Assembly (NCBI GenBank): GCA_900540335.1
Contig: UQFC01000070.1
Location: 1 to 14,103, forward strand
DNA from: an uncultured Clostridium sp.
GTDB taxonomy: Bacteria > Bacillota > Clostridia > Lachnospirales > Lachnospiraceae
DNA: 14,103 nt
Reading direction: 5' to 3'
Under the pieces are notes generated by a model. That model was not told where the DNA came from. It searched no databases and saw only the letters and a list, made by a program, of their open reading frames with translations. Position numbers and translations under genes: made by a program. Positions 14,050 to 14,103 of this stretch are shown here, piece after piece. How positions within the stretch are numbered: position 1 is the first letter of the stretch; every line of letters begins with the position of its first letter.

Positions 14050-14103
14050 TAACAGTTCAGCCTTGCGGGGATTCAGTCAGAAAAACTCGTTGAAAGTTTG
14101 CTT

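Noticed and set aside
1..14103. CRISPR array, transposon, phage or defence island
   Set aside because: No regularly spaced repeats, transposase, integrase, terminal inverted repeats or defence-type genes were seen; all long genes belong to core families.

Overview
The window looks like chromosome from a low-to-mid GC Gram-positive anaerobe of the class Clostridia, most likely a Lachnospiraceae gut bacterium. This is inferred from the gene order relA, MBL-fold hydrolase, hemZ, hisS, aspS, from strong AGGAGG-like ribosome sites, and from the style of the proteins. No plasmid, phage, insertion sequence, CRISPR array, rRNA or tRNA gene was seen.

Layout, left to right. Positions 1-385 hold no gene: a near-consensus promoter fires leftward out of the window, backed by phased T-tracts and a long pyrimidine-rich stretch, and a weaker rightward promoter serves the next gene. 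Positions 386-1845 (+ strand) encode a multi-pass membrane protein of the DUF1576 type whose reading frame is broken by an apparent one-base loss near 1664. Everything from 1851 to 13953 lies on the minus strand. In transcription order (right to left) this is: relA (bifunctional (p)ppGpp synthetase/hydrolase), a small metallo-beta-lactamase-fold hydrolase, hemZ (HemW-like radical SAM protein), hisS and aspS, ended by a good intrinsic terminator. A separate unit follows: an OmpR-type response regulator, its overlapping histidine kinase, and a siroheme/4Fe-4S nitrite or sulfite reductase, which meets the DUF1576 gene tail to tail across a 9-bp hairpin.

How the genes fit together. The relA-to-aspS block is a translation and stringent-response neighbourhood that is conserved in Firmicutes. 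The D-aminoacyl-tRNA deacylase gene (dtd) that commonly follows relA there is absent, and a 100-bp spacer with an RNA hairpin is in its place. relA and hisS each have a recognisable own promoter. The two-component pair plus reductase looks like a small regulon in which the kinase/regulator could control the reductase. Its promoter carries tandem TGTGAAAA half-sites 11 bp apart, the arrangement used by OmpR-family regulators, so autoregulation is likely.

Most of the window is ordinary core-genome content. The points most worth checking are the DUF1576 frameshift, the regulator/kinase/reductase unit with its direct repeats, the atypical HisRS with a short C-terminus, and the HemZ protein lacking the fourth cysteine of true HemN. 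I found no clear evidence of a new multi-gene system.
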